Of a stretch of DNA of 64,000 nt, positions 1 through 8,755 are shown one piece after another. Origin of the DNA: Pseudomonas sp. efr-133-TYG-5 (lineage in GTDB: Bacteria > Pseudomonadota > Gammaproteobacteria > Pseudomonadales > Pseudomonadaceae); assembly GCF_030209175.1 (NCBI RefSeq), contig NZ_JARVSM010000006.1, forward strand, positions 62,001-126,000, read 5' to 3'. The number at the start of each line of letters is the position of its first letter. Position 1 is the stretch's first letter. Both the position numbers and the translations under genes were made by a program. Under the pieces are notes generated by a model. It saw only the letters and a list, made by a program, of their open reading frames with translations, had not been told where the DNA came from and searched no databases.

Positions 1-659
1 CATTCGTCGACGTTCAGCCCCAGACGCTGCGCCAGGCGCATGATCCAGGTGAAATAGTGCTTCTGTTCCTTGCGCGAGTCGCCGGTGACCACCGCATCGA
101 CCCCGCCCTGCCACCATGCCGCGCGTCCATAGAAGTCGGCGACGGCCAGGTTGCAGCTGTTGCAGAAGGTCGGGCGCCCGTCGCCGGCGGTGCGATGGCC
201 GTTCATCAAGACGTCGAAACGGTTCATCGCCTGGACATCGGCCGGGAACGGCAAGTGGCGTTCGAACGGGCGGATCTGCTGGTGATCGACCACCAGCATT
301 TCCACGCGCGGATCGTCGAACAGGTGCAAGGCACGGTAGACCCGGTCGATGTTCGCCATCACCGCATCCGGCACACCGGCGTGGCGCATGTTGGCGATGC
401 GCAACTGGAACGTACGGCCATGCAGCACCGACAGGTGCAACTGCGTGGCGCGCAGCATGGCCACGGTGTAGGAGCTGTCCTTGCCACCGCCGTAGGCGAC
501 CATCAGCCTGTAGTCGGGCAGCCTGTCGAGGCCGCCCGCGGCGTCGATCAGGCGTTCGCCGATGGTCGCCACGGCGCGTCGTTCGTCGGCGCGCAGGTAA
601 TGGTTCAGTTCACCCAGCAACGGCTCGTCGTTCAAGGCTTGAGAGGGACTGGCGTTCAT
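1..659 (-). CDS. PP-loop ATP pyrophosphatase family protein, 3' part missing at window edge
   Basis: Only the first 219 residues are visible; the gene continues left of base 1. Residues 57-63 read GGGKDSS, the PP-loop that binds ATP and releases pyrophosphate in N-type ATP pyrophosphatases (ExsB/QueC, TilS and sugar amidotransferase relatives). Residues 166-169 form a CxxC pair (CNSC), often a zinc or iron-sulfur ligand in this superfamily. The start ATG overlaps the stop of the upstream ATP-grasp gene in an ATGA, so the two are translationally coupled. Such enzymes adenylate a carbonyl or nucleic-acid base before adding nitrogen or sulfur. Here the substrate is probably the small metabolite made by the operon, but that is inference. 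The family call is firm and the reaction is unknown. Confidence 0.85.
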   Translation of the reverse strand, partial: MNASPSQALNDEPLLGELNHYLRADERRAVATIGERLIDAAGGLDRLPDYRLMVAYGGGKDSSYTVAMLRATQLHLSVLHGRTFQLRIANMRHAGVPDAVMANIDRVYRALHLFDDPRVEMLVVDHQQIRPFERHLPFPADVQAMNRFDVLMNGHRTAGDGRPTFCNSCNLAVADFYGRAAWWQGGVDAVVTGDSRKEQKHYFTWIMRLAQRLGLNVDE

Positions 660-1894
660 AGCGGTTCGGCCTGAAATTGGAAGGTCTGGGTGGTCTGGTG
701 GATATCGCGCTCAGTGGCGTCTTCGCTGCCACCGACAAAAATGAAGCGGCCGCTGTGCAGTGCGTCGTAACTGCCGCCGGCCTCGAGGATCTGCCCGGGC
801 TCGGGCAACAATTCGCGCCACAGGTTGGGCAGGTCGGCGCGCAGCGACTGCGCCTGGACGACGCGGCAGGGCAGCTGCGCCGGTTTCGGGATGACCAGCC
901 AGCCGCCGCTCGGATCGGCGTCGAGGGCGGGCAAGGGCACCTGCTCGCCGGCGAGGCGGCGCAGCCAGTGCTCGTACAGGTTGACCCCGAACACCTTGTT
1001 GATCAGGTGCGGGACTTCGCTGCCGCCGACCCGCGCGCCGATTTCGAGGAACACCAGCGACTCGTCCGGCTCGACGAAAATTTCCAGGTGGAACGCGGTG
1101 CAGCGCAGATTCAGCGCGCGCAGGATCTGTTGGCTGAACGCTTCGATGCGCGTGCGCAGCGGTGACGCCTGGACAATCACCGAACCCAGCGGCTGGGCCT
1201 TGGCAAAATCCAGGCAACTGTTGATGTAGCGCGATACCACCTGGAACGGCACGCTGCCATCGACATCGGCGAAGCCGTCGATGTGGTAGGTCTGGCCGTG
1301 CATGAAGGCTTCGAGCTCATAACGCGAGAGGTCGATGGTATTGAGCAGGACGCGCAGGTCGGCCTCGTTTTCGACTTTCTCCACGCCCATGCTGGCGGCA
1401 CCGTCCAGCGGTTTGACGATCAGCGGAAACCCGATCTGGCGGGCGAAGGCCAGGGCCTGTTCGACCGATTGGCAGCGGGCGAATGCCGGCACGGGCAAGC
1501 CCTGGGCCTGCAGGATTTCCTTCATGCGTGCCTTGTCGCGATACACCGCCACTTCGTCCGGACCGTCGCCGGGGATGTTCAGTGCCTGGCGCACCCGCGC
1601 GGCGATTTCCAGGGTGAACTCCGACAGCGCGATCAACTGGTCGACCGGCCCCACCCGGGCAATGACTTTTTGAACCGCGCCCAGAAGCTGTTCATATTGA
1701 TTGACGTCGCCGACCTGCACCTGATGGGCAATGTGCTGCGCCGGAGCGAGCACACCCTCGGCACCGGGGCCATCGACCACGTAGCTGATGCGATGCCGTT
1801 GATGATCGAAGAAGTCTTCGTAGCGAGTCAGTTCGTTGTCCCAGCGGCGCTCATCACGAAAGCGCGGCCAGCGGTTGACGATAACGATGTGCAT
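656..1894 (-). CDS. ATP-grasp domain ligase
   Basis: 412 residues. The middle has the ATP-grasp nucleotide site (KPLDGAASMGV at 161-171), and the metal-binding acidic strand lies at about 269-291 (HLEIF, then LVFLEIGARVGG). The family makes carboxylate-amine or carboxylate-thiol bonds through an acyl-phosphate, as in amino-acid ligases and purine/biotin enzymes. I chose the ATG at 1894 because AAGGATCA sits 5-6 bases before it and residues 1-6 (MHIVIV) form the usual first beta strand; a longer reading to 1939 lacks these. It is 41 bases downstream of the B12-binding gene and overlaps the PP-loop gene by ATGA. The likely role is joining an amino acid to a second unit in the operon's product. 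Substrates cannot be read from sequence. Confidence 0.88.
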   Translation of the reverse strand: MHIVIVNRWPRFRDERRWDNELTRYEDFFDHQRHRISYVVDGPGAEGVLAPAQHIAHQVQVGDVNQYEQLLGAVQKVIARVGPVDQLIALSEFTLEIAARVRQALNIPGDGPDEVAVYRDKARMKEILQAQGLPVPAFARCQSVEQALAFARQIGFPLIVKPLDGAASMGVEKVENEADLRVLLNTIDLSRYELEAFMHGQTYHIDGFADVDGSVPFQVVSRYINSCLDFAKAQPLGSVIVQASPLRTRIEAFSQQILRALNLRCTAFHLEIFVEPDESLVFLEIGARVGGSEVPHLINKVFGVNLYEHWLRRLAGEQVPLPALDADPSGGWLVIPKPAQLPCRVVQAQSLRADLPNLWRELLPEPGQILEAGGSYDALHSGRFIFVGGSEDATERDIHQTTQTFQFQAEPL

Positions 1895-1935
1895 CGGAGT
1901 GATCCTTGATTGAGCGAAGACAGCCGTGCCGGGGA

Positions 1936-2391
1936 TCAACCCCAGGACGGCACGCTGACGGCAGGTGCGGGCTCAGCGTCGACTGGCGCGTGGAAGGTGC
2001 GCAGATAACCGCTGAAGGATTCGATCGCGTCGGGGCCGACGAACACCTGGTTGTAGCCAGCCGCGATCAACGGCTGGTGAGCGGCGAGGGTGTCATCCTC
2101 GGAGGTGGTCAGCTTGCCGCCGATCACGCAGGGCAGGTGCGGGTGTTTCTGACGCACCTGGCGAATCAGCTCGAGGCCTTGGGAATACCCGTGGCCATTG
2201 ACGCTGCTGACCACCAGCAATTGGCTGCGGCGCTGTTCCAGCGCGCTGAGCACGGCGTCGATCGGGGTGCAGCTGCCGAGGTTTTTCACGTTGAAACCAT
2301 GCTCGGCGAGCCACAGTTGCAGATACACCAGGTTCCACATGTGCGAGTCGGATTCGACAGTGGCGAGCAAGCAGTGCGGCAGGGCTTTCAT
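1936..2391 (-). CDS. B12-binding protein, glutamate-mutase small-subunit type
   Basis: 151 residues, a free-standing cobalamin-binding Rossmann domain. It follows the glutamate mutase sigma subunit (GlmS/MutS) through its length. D15-x-H17 supplies the lower axial histidine, SSVNGHG at 62-68 matches the SSLYGQG loop, and GG at 91-92 matches the nucleotide-tail loop. The final position of the DxHxxG motif is Asn20, not Gly, which is unusual. Glutamate mutase interconverts glutamate and 3-methylaspartate but also needs a large catalytic subunit, which is not in this window. The start ATG at 2391 overlaps the upstream MFS stop (ATGA). The protein could serve a partner encoded left of base 1, or act as a cobalamin chaperone or sensor. 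The fold is confident and the reaction is not. Confidence 0.85.
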   Translation of the reverse strand: MKALPHCLLATVESDSHMWNLVYLQLWLAEHGFNVKNLGSCTPIDAVLSALEQRRSQLLVVSSVNGHGYSQGLELIRQVRQKHPHLPCVIGGKLTTSEDDTLAAHQPLIAAGYNQVFVGPDAIESFSGYLRTFHAPVDAEPAPAVSVPSWG

Positions 2392-3632
2392 TGAGACGCC
2401 TCCATGGCGAGCGACGGACCACCGAGGGCCAGCTGAAAGCGCCGGGTGGTCAGGATGAACAGCAGAGTGCCGGGCACGGTCAGCACCACGGCCAGTACCA
2501 GAATCAGTACCTGCGCGCCGTACACGTGACCGACGCTGGCGGTCAGCAAGCCGCCCAGCGGATAGGACAGCAGGTTGACCAGGTAAAACGGCCCCATGAC
2601 CTTGCCCAGGTGGGCTCTGTCGATCGCTTTGATGCGCTGGGTACGGTTGAACACGTTGAACAACGCGCAACCGGCCATCGCCAGCAGGAAGCTCAGGGCA
2701 TACAGCAACACGCCGTTGGCCACGCCCATGCAGATCAGGCCCAGACACAGCAGGGCGAAGCCCAGCGCACCGAGGCGATAGATCGACATGCGCGCCAACA
2801 GCCGCGGTACCAGAATGAAATTCAGCAGACCGAGGGCGCCGGCCCCGGCATTCATCAGGCCGAACACGCCATCGGCGGCACTGAACACCCCGCTGATGAC
2901 GAAGGCGTTGGCGCTCAGCACCGCGGCAAAGGCCAGGTTGATGGTGAAATTCAGCGCGGCCAGCGACAGCACCGGCGGATTACCCAGCAGCAGGCGCCAG
3001 CCGAGGGCCAGATCGTGCAACACGCTGCCCGGGCCGCTGGCGGGCGTTCGTGCGGTGGGCAGACCGCGCCAGAACAGCGCCGCGGCAAACAGCGCCATGG
3101 CCGCCAGGCCCAGCAGCCAGCGTTTGTCGGCGTACATCGCCAGGCCGGCAGCGAGCGCCGGGCCGAGCGCCATGGCCAGCAGCTCCATGTTCTGCACCAG
3201 CGACTGACAGTGCGCGAGGCGCTCCGGGCCGGCGATCAGCGGGACACTTTTTTCCACCGCCATGCGCACCGGCGCCATCAGCACCGAAAGCACGATGCCG
3301 TTGCCGATCAACGCCCAGATCATCCACTGCGGTTGATACCAGCAGATCCACACGGTGATGCCCAGGCTCAGCCCGCGCGCCGTATTGGCTGCGCGAAACA
3401 GCAGGCGGCCGCCAAAGCGGTCGGCCAGCAACCCGGCGAACGGATAGGCAATCAGTGCCGGCAACCATTCCAGGGCAAACGCGACACCGGAATAGCGCAC
3501 GTTGCCAGTCAGCTGATAAATCATCAACGGCACGGCGAACAGCACGGTCTGCTCTGCCAGCAAGGCACACAGCAGTCCGCCAGCGAACCAGCGGATGGCG
3601 CTGCGACGGGCATCGACGGTGGCCTCAGGCAT
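2388..3632 (-). CDS. MFS transporter, EntS-like drug/siderophore exporter type
   Basis: 414 residues with about 12 hydrophobic segments. The cytoplasmic loop after TM2 has GLLADRFGGR (MFS motif A, at about 60). The layout resembles the EntS/MFS_3 exporters used to release siderophores and other small natural products across the inner membrane. I chose the ATG at 3632, which lies 8 bases inside the end of the monooxygenase gene; longer readings only add a basic, low-complexity N-terminus. The 3' end overlaps the B12-binding gene start by ATGA. Its place in the middle of the biosynthetic operon suggests it exports the product. The direction of transport is inferred from family and context. Confidence 0.88.
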   Translation of the reverse strand: MPEATVDARRSAIRWFAGGLLCALLAEQTVLFAVPLMIYQLTGNVRYSGVAFALEWLPALIAYPFAGLLADRFGGRLLFRAANTARGLSLGITVWICWYQPQWMIWALIGNGIVLSVLMAPVRMAVEKSVPLIAGPERLAHCQSLVQNMELLAMALGPALAAGLAMYADKRWLLGLAAMALFAAALFWRGLPTARTPASGPGSVLHDLALGWRLLLGNPPVLSLAALNFTINLAFAAVLSANAFVISGVFSAADGVFGLMNAGAGALGLLNFILVPRLLARMSIYRLGALGFALLCLGLICMGVANGVLLYALSFLLAMAGCALFNVFNRTQRIKAIDRAHLGKVMGPFYLVNLLSYPLGGLLTASVGHVYGAQVLILVLAVVLTVPGTLLFILTTRRFQLALGGPSLAMEASQ

Positions 3633-4698
3633 GATCGCGATCCCAGACCATTTCCAGTTCGCGCAGATAAGGCAGCACGTACTTGCAGAAACGGCGCATT
3701 TCGTCGCGTGTTGGCCAGCCGGAGAAAATGAATTCGCTGACACCGACTTTCTTGTACTCGAAGAGGTATTCGGCCACTTCCTGATAACTGCCGACCACGC
3801 ACAATGCCGGGCCGCCGCGATAAGCCACCGCGCCCGACCAGAGCATCGGCGACAGCCAGTCGTGCTGTGCCTTCTCCGCCAGGCGGAACGACGTCTTGAC
3901 CGCCTCCGAATCGCAGCGCCCGACAAATTCGCGCACCCATTCACGATGCTGTTCGTCGGGGTTCTCCATCATGCTCTCGACCGCCGCCAGCGCTTCTTCG
4001 CGGGTTTCGCGAGCGAGGATGTGCATGCGGATCCCTACCGCGCAGCCCGACTCCAGTACCGTGCGGCTGGCTTCGGCAATGCCTTCGGGGGTATCGCCAT
4101 AACGTAGCCAGCAATCACTGTGCTGGATGGCGATCTGCTGGGCGATGTCCGAGGCACCGCTGAGATAAATGCGCGGCCGCTCGGCGTCTTTGAAGGGCAG
4201 GCCCAACTGGGCTTTTTCGATGCGGTAGTGGGCGCCGTGATAGGTCAGCGGTGATTCGCCGTTCCAGAACCGGTGCAGAATGTCGAGGAACTCGCCAGTG
4301 CGCTCGTAGCGCCCGTCATGGGCGACGAAATCGCCATAGTAGGCTTGCTCGTCCGGCGAAATACCGGCCACCAGGTTGAGCGAAATGCGCTTGTCGGACA
4401 TCCACGACACGGTGTTGACGATCTGCGTGAACAGCGTCGGCGGCACCAGGCCGGGACGGTAGGCGAGGATGAATTTGACCCGCTCGGTTTCACGCACCAG
4501 CGCACCGATCATCGGCAACGGATCGGGCATGTGATAGCTGATGCCCATCAGCAGCGAGTCGATGCCCAGCTCATCGGCTTCCTGGGCAAAGTCTACGATG
4601 CCGGCAAAGTCGAGCGCGCCGGTGTTGTATTTTTCCGAGGCCTTTTGCTGACCGCTGTCCAGCGGTGAGCACCAGTGAATGCGCAGTGGTGCAGACAT
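3625..4698 (-). CDS. LLM-class flavin-dependent monooxygenase, SsuD-like
   Basis: 357 residues, a bacterial-luciferase-type TIM barrel closest in pattern to alkanesulfonate monooxygenase SsuD. Shared blocks are the ALRP-like YRPG at about 91-94, the NLVAG segment, HDGRYERTGEF, the YLSGASD phosphate-binding strand, and GIRMHIL. Such enzymes use reduced FMN and O2 to oxygenate a substrate, for example cleaving C-S bonds or oxidising N or C. No flavin reductase is adjacent. The start at 4698 has GGAGA 7 bases upstream. The gene is second in the minus-strand operon and overlaps the MFS gene by 8 bases. Being embedded with ligases and a B12 protein makes tailoring of a metabolite as likely as sulfonate catabolism. 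Confidence 0.88.
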   Translation of the reverse strand: MSAPLRIHWCSPLDSGQQKASEKYNTGALDFAGIVDFAQEADELGIDSLLMGISYHMPDPLPMIGALVRETERVKFILAYRPGLVPPTLFTQIVNTVSWMSDKRISLNLVAGISPDEQAYYGDFVAHDGRYERTGEFLDILHRFWNGESPLTYHGAHYRIEKAQLGLPFKDAERPRIYLSGASDIAQQIAIQHSDCWLRYGDTPEGIAEASRTVLESGCAVGIRMHILARETREEALAAVESMMENPDEQHREWVREFVGRCDSEAVKTSFRLAEKAQHDWLSPMLWSGAVAYRGGPALCVVGSYQEVAEYLFEYKKVGVSEFIFSGWPTRDEMRRFCKYVLPYLRELEMVWDRDHA

Positions 4699-4764
4699 TG
4701 TGTTTCTCCATGGCACAGCCTGCCGCCGCCGGAGCGGGGGCAGGCGTGGTGAATCAAGTCCGGA

Positions 4765-5694
4765 TCAGAACAGGAAGCTGGTACCGACGGTGCGGTCGAA
4801 CAGCGCGACGTCACGGATACGCCGCTTGCCGCAGATGAACTTGAGCAGACGCTCGATGCCCAGGCCGCCGCCGGCGCTCGGGTGCAGCAGGCCACGGCGG
4901 GCGACTTCCAGGTAGTTGGCGAACGGTTGCAGGTCCATCGACAGTTCGTTCATGCGGTAGACGATCTGCTCGTATTCGAACTCGCGCTCTGCGCCCGACA
5001 GGGCCTCGCCGTAGCCATCGGGATAGATCAGGTCATAGTTGTTGTAGGCACCGCGCTTGCCCGGGGTTTCGCGGTCGTAGAACTCGCGGCGGTAGTTGGT
5101 GACGAAGAACGGCGTGTGGGCCTTGGCCGACATGATCTTCTCGAAGTCGTCGCCATGTTCGGCGCGCAGCTCGTCGGAGCTGTAGATCGGGAATGCCGTG
5201 GCGAAGTGCGGCAGCTGGCGGCCCAGTTGTGCCAGCTCAGCGGCGCAATGCTGGCTGACTTCACTGAACACATGCTTGATCAGGCCTTCGATCAGGGTCA
5301 TGACCTGGTGCATGTCACCGTCGCGGATTTCGAAGTCGAACTGCGAGAACTCCAGCAGGTGGTTCTCGGAATCCTTGATCTCCGGCTTCTCCAGGCGAAT
5401 GTTCGGCGCAACGATGAAAATCTTCTCGTGGCCCTTGGCGGTCAATGCCAGCTGTTTGTGGAAGATCATGCTCGCCGTCAGTTTCAGGCGTCGTTCTTCG
5501 TACTGGATCTCGGCCGGATACACCGCGTGATTCAGTGGATCGGTGATCGGCGACATCAGGATCGGCATCAGCTGTTTGAAGTCGCGTTCCAGCAGATATT
5601 GTTGCAATGCCTGAAGGACGCGGCCGCGGATGATGGCAATGGACTCTATGTCCGGATTAGCAAAATCGGCGAAGTTACGGGTAATTTCTTCCAT
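4765..5694 (-). CDS. Archaeal-type asparagine synthetase-like (AsnRS-core) enzyme
   Basis: 309 residues, the class II aminoacyl-tRNA synthetase catalytic core without an anticodon-binding domain. It has motif 2-like QFDFEIRDGDM and a motif 3 GGGLGIERLL at 275-284. This fits AS-AR, the asparagine synthetase descended from asparaginyl-tRNA synthetase that is known from archaea such as Pyrococcus, in which aspartate is adenylated and amidated with ammonia. A Pseudomonas should already make asparagine by other routes, so a specialised amino acid (for example 3-methylaspartate from the B12 partner) is a reasonable guess. It is the first gene of the minus-strand operon. No clear Shine-Dalgarno precedes the ATG at 5694, but no upstream in-frame ATG is available. 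Confidence 0.85.
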   Translation of the reverse strand: MEEITRNFADFANPDIESIAIIRGRVLQALQQYLLERDFKQLMPILMSPITDPLNHAVYPAEIQYEERRLKLTASMIFHKQLALTAKGHEKIFIVAPNIRLEKPEIKDSENHLLEFSQFDFEIRDGDMHQVMTLIEGLIKHVFSEVSQHCAAELAQLGRQLPHFATAFPIYSSDELRAEHGDDFEKIMSAKAHTPFFVTNYRREFYDRETPGKRGAYNNYDLIYPDGYGEALSGAEREFEYEQIVYRMNELSMDLQPFANYLEVARRGLLHPSAGGGLGIERLLKFICGKRRIRDVALFDRTVGTSFLF

Positions 5695-5930
5695 GATTGG
5701 CCAAATATTCAGGGAGTTAGGGAGGCCCTGATTATTGTTTAATCGATGGAAAACTCAATGTACAGATTTCCGCTAAAAAGCAGCACAGAGCCGCGGTTTG
5801 GTTGTCCGACGACGCTTTTGCATAGACGATATCGCGCTGCTGAAATTGATCAGGTGGCGCGCCAGTGGGCAGGGTCGTACCGACCGCGTCAGCCGCGCCA
5901 TTCTCCAATTCGTCTATTCAGAGTTCGCCC
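5695..5930. promoter_or_regulatory. Divergent promoter region of the metabolite locus
   Basis: This 236-bp AT-richer region separates the minus-strand biosynthetic operon from the plus-strand MFS-amidase-porin operon, so it must hold both promoters. The segment near 5736-5780, with ATTGTTTAATCGATGGAAAA, is the most AT-rich. I could not assign -10/-35 boxes or an operator with confidence, and no regulator gene is next to it. Confidence 0.5.
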
Positions 5931-7235
5931 ATGACTAGCTCGCGACCCCATCAGTTTTCCAGGTCTGACTACAAGACGCTGGGCCTTGCCGCCCTTGGCG
6001 GCGCCCTGGAAATCTACGACTTCATCATCTTCGTGTTTTTTGCGCTGACCCTCAGCCAGCTGTTCTTTCCGCCAGAAATGCCGGAATGGCTGCGGCTGTT
6101 GCAGAGCTTCGGCATTTTCGTCACCGGTTATCTGGCGCGGCCGCTGGGCGGGATCCTGATGGCGCATTTCGCCGATCAGTTGGGGCGCAAGCGGGTATTC
6201 AGCCTGAGCATCCTGATGATGGCATTGCCTTGTCTGCTGATCGGCATCATGCCGACCTACGAACAGATCGGTTATTTCGCGCCGTTGCTGCTGCTGGTTC
6301 TGCGGGTGCTGCAAGGTGCCGCCGTCGGCGGCGAGGTGCCGAGCGCCTGGGTGTTCGTGGCCGAGCACGCCCCCGCGGGGCATCGCGGCTATGCCCTGGG
6401 GTTTCTCCAGGCCGGGCTGACCTTCGGCTATTTGCTGGGCGCGCTGACGGCCACCTTGCTGGCGCAGGTGTTTACGCCGGCGGAAATTCTCGCCTACGCG
6501 TGGCGCCTGCCGTTTTTGCTCGGCGGTGTGTTCGGCGTGATCGGCGTCTGGCTGCGGCGCTGGCTGAGCGAAACGCCGGTGTTCATGGCCCTGCAGGCGC
6601 GCCGCGAGGCCGATGCCGAATTGCCGTTGCGCACCGTGCTGCGTGAGCATCGGCGGATGCTGCTGCCGGCGTTCATCATGACCTGCGTGCTGACGTCGGC
6701 TGTGGTGGTACTGGTGGTGATCACGCCGACCGTCATGCAAAAGAGCTTCGGCATGACCCCCAGCCATACCTTTGGCTTGAGCAGCCTGGGCATCGTCTTC
6801 CTCAACATCGGCTGCGTGATCGCCGGGTTGGTCGTCGACCGCATCGGGGCCTGGCGCACGGTCAAGCTGTACAGCGTCTTGCTGCCGGTCGGCATCGCCC
6901 TGTTGTATGGCTGCCTGATCAGCGGCGGCAACTGGCTGGGGCTGGCCTACGCACTGGCGGGCCTGAGCTGCGGCGTGGTTGGCGCAGTGCCTTCGGTGAT
7001 GGTCAGCCTGTTTCCGGCACACATCCGCGTCTCCGGCATTTCCTTTACCTACAACATTGCCTATGCCCTGTGGGCAAGCACCACGCCGCTCTTGCTGATC
7101 GCGCTGATGCCGTGGAGCCCCTGGGTGTGCGTGGCGTACTGCGTGGTCATGGGCGCTGTGGGGGTCGGCTGTGCCAGCTGGTTTGGCGGGCGCGAGCCTG
7201 CCCGGGCAGCACAGGCCCTGGTCCCGGAGCGTTGA
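5931..7235 (+). CDS. MFS transporter, metabolite:H+ symporter (MHS) family
   Basis: 434 residues and 12 predicted membrane segments. The N-terminus has LGGALEIYDFIIFVFFA, the TM1 pattern of ProP/KgtP-like metabolite:proton symporters. GILMAHFADQLGRKR after TM2 is the family's motif A with its conserved acidic and basic residues. These proteins import organic acids, betaines or amino acids. The ATG at 5931 was chosen because the hydrophobic core starts about 25 residues later, as in relatives; a longer reading from 5865 adds no family-like sequence. The ribosome site is weak. It heads a plus-strand operon with an amidase 8 bases downstream and then a porin, suggesting uptake of an amide compound. 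Confidence 0.88.
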   Translation: MTSSRPHQFSRSDYKTLGLAALGGALEIYDFIIFVFFALTLSQLFFPPEMPEWLRLLQSFGIFVTGYLARPLGGILMAHFADQLGRKRVFSLSILMMALPCLLIGIMPTYEQIGYFAPLLLLVLRVLQGAAVGGEVPSAWVFVAEHAPAGHRGYALGFLQAGLTFGYLLGALTATLLAQVFTPAEILAYAWRLPFLLGGVFGVIGVWLRRWLSETPVFMALQARREADAELPLRTVLREHRRMLLPAFIMTCVLTSAVVVLVVITPTVMQKSFGMTPSHTFGLSSLGIVFLNIGCVIAGLVVDRIGAWRTVKLYSVLLPVGIALLYGCLISGGNWLGLAYALAGLSCGVVGAVPSVMVSLFPAHIRVSGISFTYNIAYALWASTTPLLLIALMPWSPWVCVAYCVVMGAVGVGCASWFGGREPARAAQALVPER

Positions 7236-7243
7236 GGTAAACG

Positions 7244-8680
7244 ATGCAGAGTGCGCACCATGGATTTGGCACGGATGGCTACTGGATGATGGAATTACAC
7301 GAATTACCGGCGACACAACTGCTGGCCTTGTTCGCCAGTCGCGAGTTGTCACCGCTGGAGTATTACGACCACCTGTTGGCCCACATCGAACGCTGGGAGC
7401 CGAGCATCGGTGCGCTTTACGCGTTCGATCCCCAGCGCGTGCGCGAGCAGGCGCGTGCCTCCAGCGAACGCTGGAGCAAAGGCGCGCCGCACGGCTGGCT
7501 CGACGGCGTGCCCGTGACGCTCAAGGAACTGATCGCCACCCAGGGCGACTGCATTCCTCAGGGCTCGCGCGCCACCCACCTGATTGCCGCGACCGAAGAC
7601 GCCCCTCCCGCCGCGCGAATGCGCGAGAGTGGCGCAATCATCCTGGGCAAAACCACGGTACCGGACTTCGGCATGCTGTCGTCGGGGCTGTCGAGTTTCC
7701 ATGGCATCACGCGCAACCCGTGGGACGTGACCTGCAACCCGGGCGGCTCGAGTTCCGGTGCGGCGGCCGCCGCGGCAGCCGGGTATGGCCCGCTGCATGT
7801 CGGTACCGACATCGGCGGATCGGTGCGGCTGCCGGCGGGCTGGTGCGGGCTGGTAGGTTTCAAGCCCACCCTCGGACGCATCCCCATTGATCCGTACTAC
7901 ACCGGCCGCTGTGCCGGGCCGATGACCCGCACGGTGGACGATTGCGCCTTGATGATGGGGTACCTGGCGCAACCGGATGCCCGTGATGCGACCAGTCTGG
8001 CGGCCCAACCGCTGGACTGGAACCTGCAGCCACCGTCGATGCAGGGGGTGAAAATCGGCCTGATGCTCGACCCCGGCTGCGGTTTCCAGCCCGACAATGA
8101 AGTGTGTGACGCGGTGCGCCAGGCTGCGCGGCTGTTCGAGGCCAACGGCGCGCAGGTGTCCTTGATCGGGCCGGTGATGGATCGGCGTCTGCTCGATGGT
8201 CTCGACGATTTCTGGCGGGCCCGGCAGCTGTCGCAGTTGCAGGCCCTGAGTCCGGAGCAGCGCGCCGGGGTCTTGCCGTACATCGAGCAATGGGCCGCGC
8301 CGGCGGCAAAGATGAGTGCGGTGCAAGCGGTCGAGGGTTTCAACCAGACCTTCGAGATTCGTCGCCGCTGCGCGGCCGTATTCAACGACCTCGACCTGGT
8401 GCTGTCACCGACCAATCAGGTCAGCAGCTTTCCCGCCGAGTGGCCGTCACCGGGCAACGATCCGCGCCAGCCTTTCGAACACATTGTGTTTACGGTGCCG
8501 TGGAACATGGGCGAGCAACCGGCCTTGTCGATCAACTGCGGTTTCACCACGCAGGGCATGCCGATCGGCCTGCAGATGATTGCGCCTCGCTTCGGCGATC
8601 AGTGGTTGTTGAAGTGCGCCAAGGCTTACGAAAACTGGCGCGGTCCGATCAAACACTGGCCGTCTGCGCCCCCGCGCTGA
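7244..8680 (+). CDS. Amidase signature family hydrolase
   Basis: 478 residues. The Ser-cisSer-Lys catalytic set is visible: Lys94 in VTLKEL, the glycine/serine-rich stretch GGSSSG at 167-172 carrying the cis-serine, and Ser193 in GTDIGGSVR as nucleophile. The family hydrolyses carboxamides to acids plus ammonia or amines. Similar sequences include GatA, but no gatB/gatC is present, so this is a free amidase. The start at 7244 has GAGG 7 bases upstream; ATGs at 7286 and 7289 are less supported. The gene is 8 bases after the MHS transporter and probably co-transcribed. It could degrade an imported amide or trim or reverse the product of the divergent operon. No signal peptide is seen, so it is cytoplasmic. 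Confidence 0.9.
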   Translation: MQSAHHGFGTDGYWMMELHELPATQLLALFASRELSPLEYYDHLLAHIERWEPSIGALYAFDPQRVREQARASSERWSKGAPHGWLDGVPVTLKELIATQGDCIPQGSRATHLIAATEDAPPAARMRESGAIILGKTTVPDFGMLSSGLSSFHGITRNPWDVTCNPGGSSSGAAAAAAAGYGPLHVGTDIGGSVRLPAGWCGLVGFKPTLGRIPIDPYYTGRCAGPMTRTVDDCALMMGYLAQPDARDATSLAAQPLDWNLQPPSMQGVKIGLMLDPGCGFQPDNEVCDAVRQAARLFEANGAQVSLIGPVMDRRLLDGLDDFWRARQLSQLQALSPEQRAGVLPYIEQWAAPAAKMSAVQAVEGFNQTFEIRRRCAAVFNDLDLVLSPTNQVSSFPAEWPSPGNDPRQPFEHIVFTVPWNMGEQPALSINCGFTTQGMPIGLQMIAPRFGDQWLLKCAKAYENWRGPIKHWPSAPPR

Positions 8681-8755
8681 TTCCCGATGGTTGTGGTGTA
8701 CCGCGCAGGCGTCAGGCGCGGCAGCGGTGCACCTTATCTTTGCAGGCACACTCCG

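Noticed and set aside
2391..3731. 446-codon plus-strand frame opposite the MFS and monooxygenase genes
   Set aside because: Very rich in Gln, His, Arg and Gly, the typical antisense shadow of a GC-rich membrane-protein gene; the opposite strand encodes a clear MFS protein.
5889..7352. 487-codon minus-strand frame opposite the MHS transporter
   Set aside because: It is a compositional shadow; the plus strand shows a complete MHS family protein.
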